Shown here in pieces: positions 60,166 to 60,412 of a DNA stretch of 60,412 nucleotides. This DNA comes from Balneolaceae bacterium. Lineage in GTDB: Bacteria > Bacteroidota > Rhodothermia > Balneolales > Balneolaceae. Each line of letters opens with the position of its first letter. Position 1 is the first letter of the stretch. The notes under the pieces are model-generated. The model was not told where the DNA came from. It did not search any database and saw nothing but the letters and a program-made list of their open reading frames with translations. Both the position numbers and the translations under genes were made by a program. The DNA lies in contig VEMX01000043.1 in assembly GCA_009711805.1 (NCBI GenBank), positions 1 through 60,412 on the forward strand, read 5' to 3'.

Positions 60166-60412
60166 GGTATCTGTTTTCTAAAAATTACTGCCAACGTGTT
60201 TGTATAAGGTTAGTTGCGTGTTTTAAGCACTAAAGTTAGCAAATAAATCACAGATAGAAAGTCCGCGAGGACTTTCGTAAGCAGGCTAGGAGCCTGTCGG
60301 ACTTTCTGAGGTTAAATTATTAGTTTAGGTTGAACTTCCAATGAACCAAAAATACTTTAATGTCTGTTAATTTTCGCTTGGTGGATCGTGAGACTGCCTA
60401 TTTGCTTCCTCC
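60166..60412. other. Window end, no gene seen
   Basis: About 250 bp with no convincing gene. It starts with the CTGCCAACGTGTTTGTATAAGG segment at 60188-60209 and contains GAAAGTCCGCGAGGACTTTC (60259-60278), an interrupted palindrome with a further AAGTCCGACAGGCTCC-type complement nearby. The sequence is cut by the end of the window. Confidence 0.4.

Overview
The window looks like a piece of chromosome from a Gram-negative member of the Bacteroidota/Balneolota/Rhodothermota group, most likely a Balneolaceae-type marine or halophilic bacterium. This is inferred from family content: a PorV/PorQ-type outer-membrane protein, a BF3164-like 6-bladed propeller lipoprotein beside a small Cys-rich secreted peptide, an N-terminal-only GlgA homologue, a PycTM (DUF5706) protein, DUF4142 and DUF2911 proteins, LolC/E, LptB and Rho. 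Many starts are TTG or GTG and Shine-Dalgarno sequences are sparse. No rRNA, CRISPR array, integrase or transposase gene was seen. One tRNA gene (Phe, GAA) is present.

Layout. 1-2.4 kb is an AT-rich, decaying accessory stretch with a frameshifted lipoprotein, a VOC protein, a CocE/NonD hydrolase remnant and a membrane protein. 2.4-6.5 kb holds a methyltransferase, a SAM hydrolase (DUF62 family) and dnaN on the minus strand, with a divergent PorV-like gene. 6.5-8.85 kb is an inserted island (AraC-type HTH, Cys-containing secreted peptide, propeller lipoprotein, tiny membrane protein) bracketed by a 175-bp direct duplication of the porV 3' end. 9.3-14.5 kb is plus-strand housekeeping: miaA, purS-clpS-purQ, lptB, rhodanese and D-aminoacylase. 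14.5-25.3 kb is minus strand: rho, a TPR protein, an outer-membrane protein with a lipoprotein, and a glycogen cluster (glgB, malQ, comA-like, truncated glgA-like).

25.4-32.9 kb holds lolC/E, a double-HTH AraC regulator, envelope genes including a cupredoxin, a membrane-fused Mur ligase and a sugar nucleotidyltransferase. 33.0-39.6 kb holds an orphan PycTM protein, a TetR regulator and a four-gene operon for the lower homogentisate/tyrosine pathway, which turns homogentisate into fumarate and acetoacetyl-CoA. 39.7-41.7 kb is a graveyard of truncated genes, including a broken AbiE toxin-antitoxin pair, ending at tRNA-Phe, whose 3' end and terminator are duplicated. 41.8-48.4 kb holds recJ, leucine dehydrogenase and an M14 peptidase, separated by repeat-rich spacers.

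48.6-51.1 kb is a second, very AT-rich secreted-peptide locus: Cys-rich peptide, propeller lipoprotein, fasciclin lipoprotein and a membrane-anchored CxxC thioredoxin-like protein. 51.4-58.0 kb holds a frameshifted TolB-like lipoprotein and an operon of Nramp-like transporter, HlyIII, a peptidase-propeller-barrel fusion and DUF2911. 58.1-60.4 kb holds an AtuA C-terminal-type protein, a membrane protein with an XRE regulator, and a cassette-like PhzF gene.

The most interesting signals are: (i) two separate loci pairing a secreted Cys-containing peptide with a propeller lipoprotein, one with an envelope thiol oxidoreductase and a FAS1 lipoprotein; (ii) two lipoprotein genes whose signal-peptide frame and body frame are joined only by a -1 shift at canonical slippery heptamers; (iii) island scars at the porV 3' end and at tRNA-Phe; and (iv) a comA-like gene and a truncated GlgA homologue lacking the KTGGL motif inside the glycogen cluster. 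All functions are read from sequence by eye; no database search was run.
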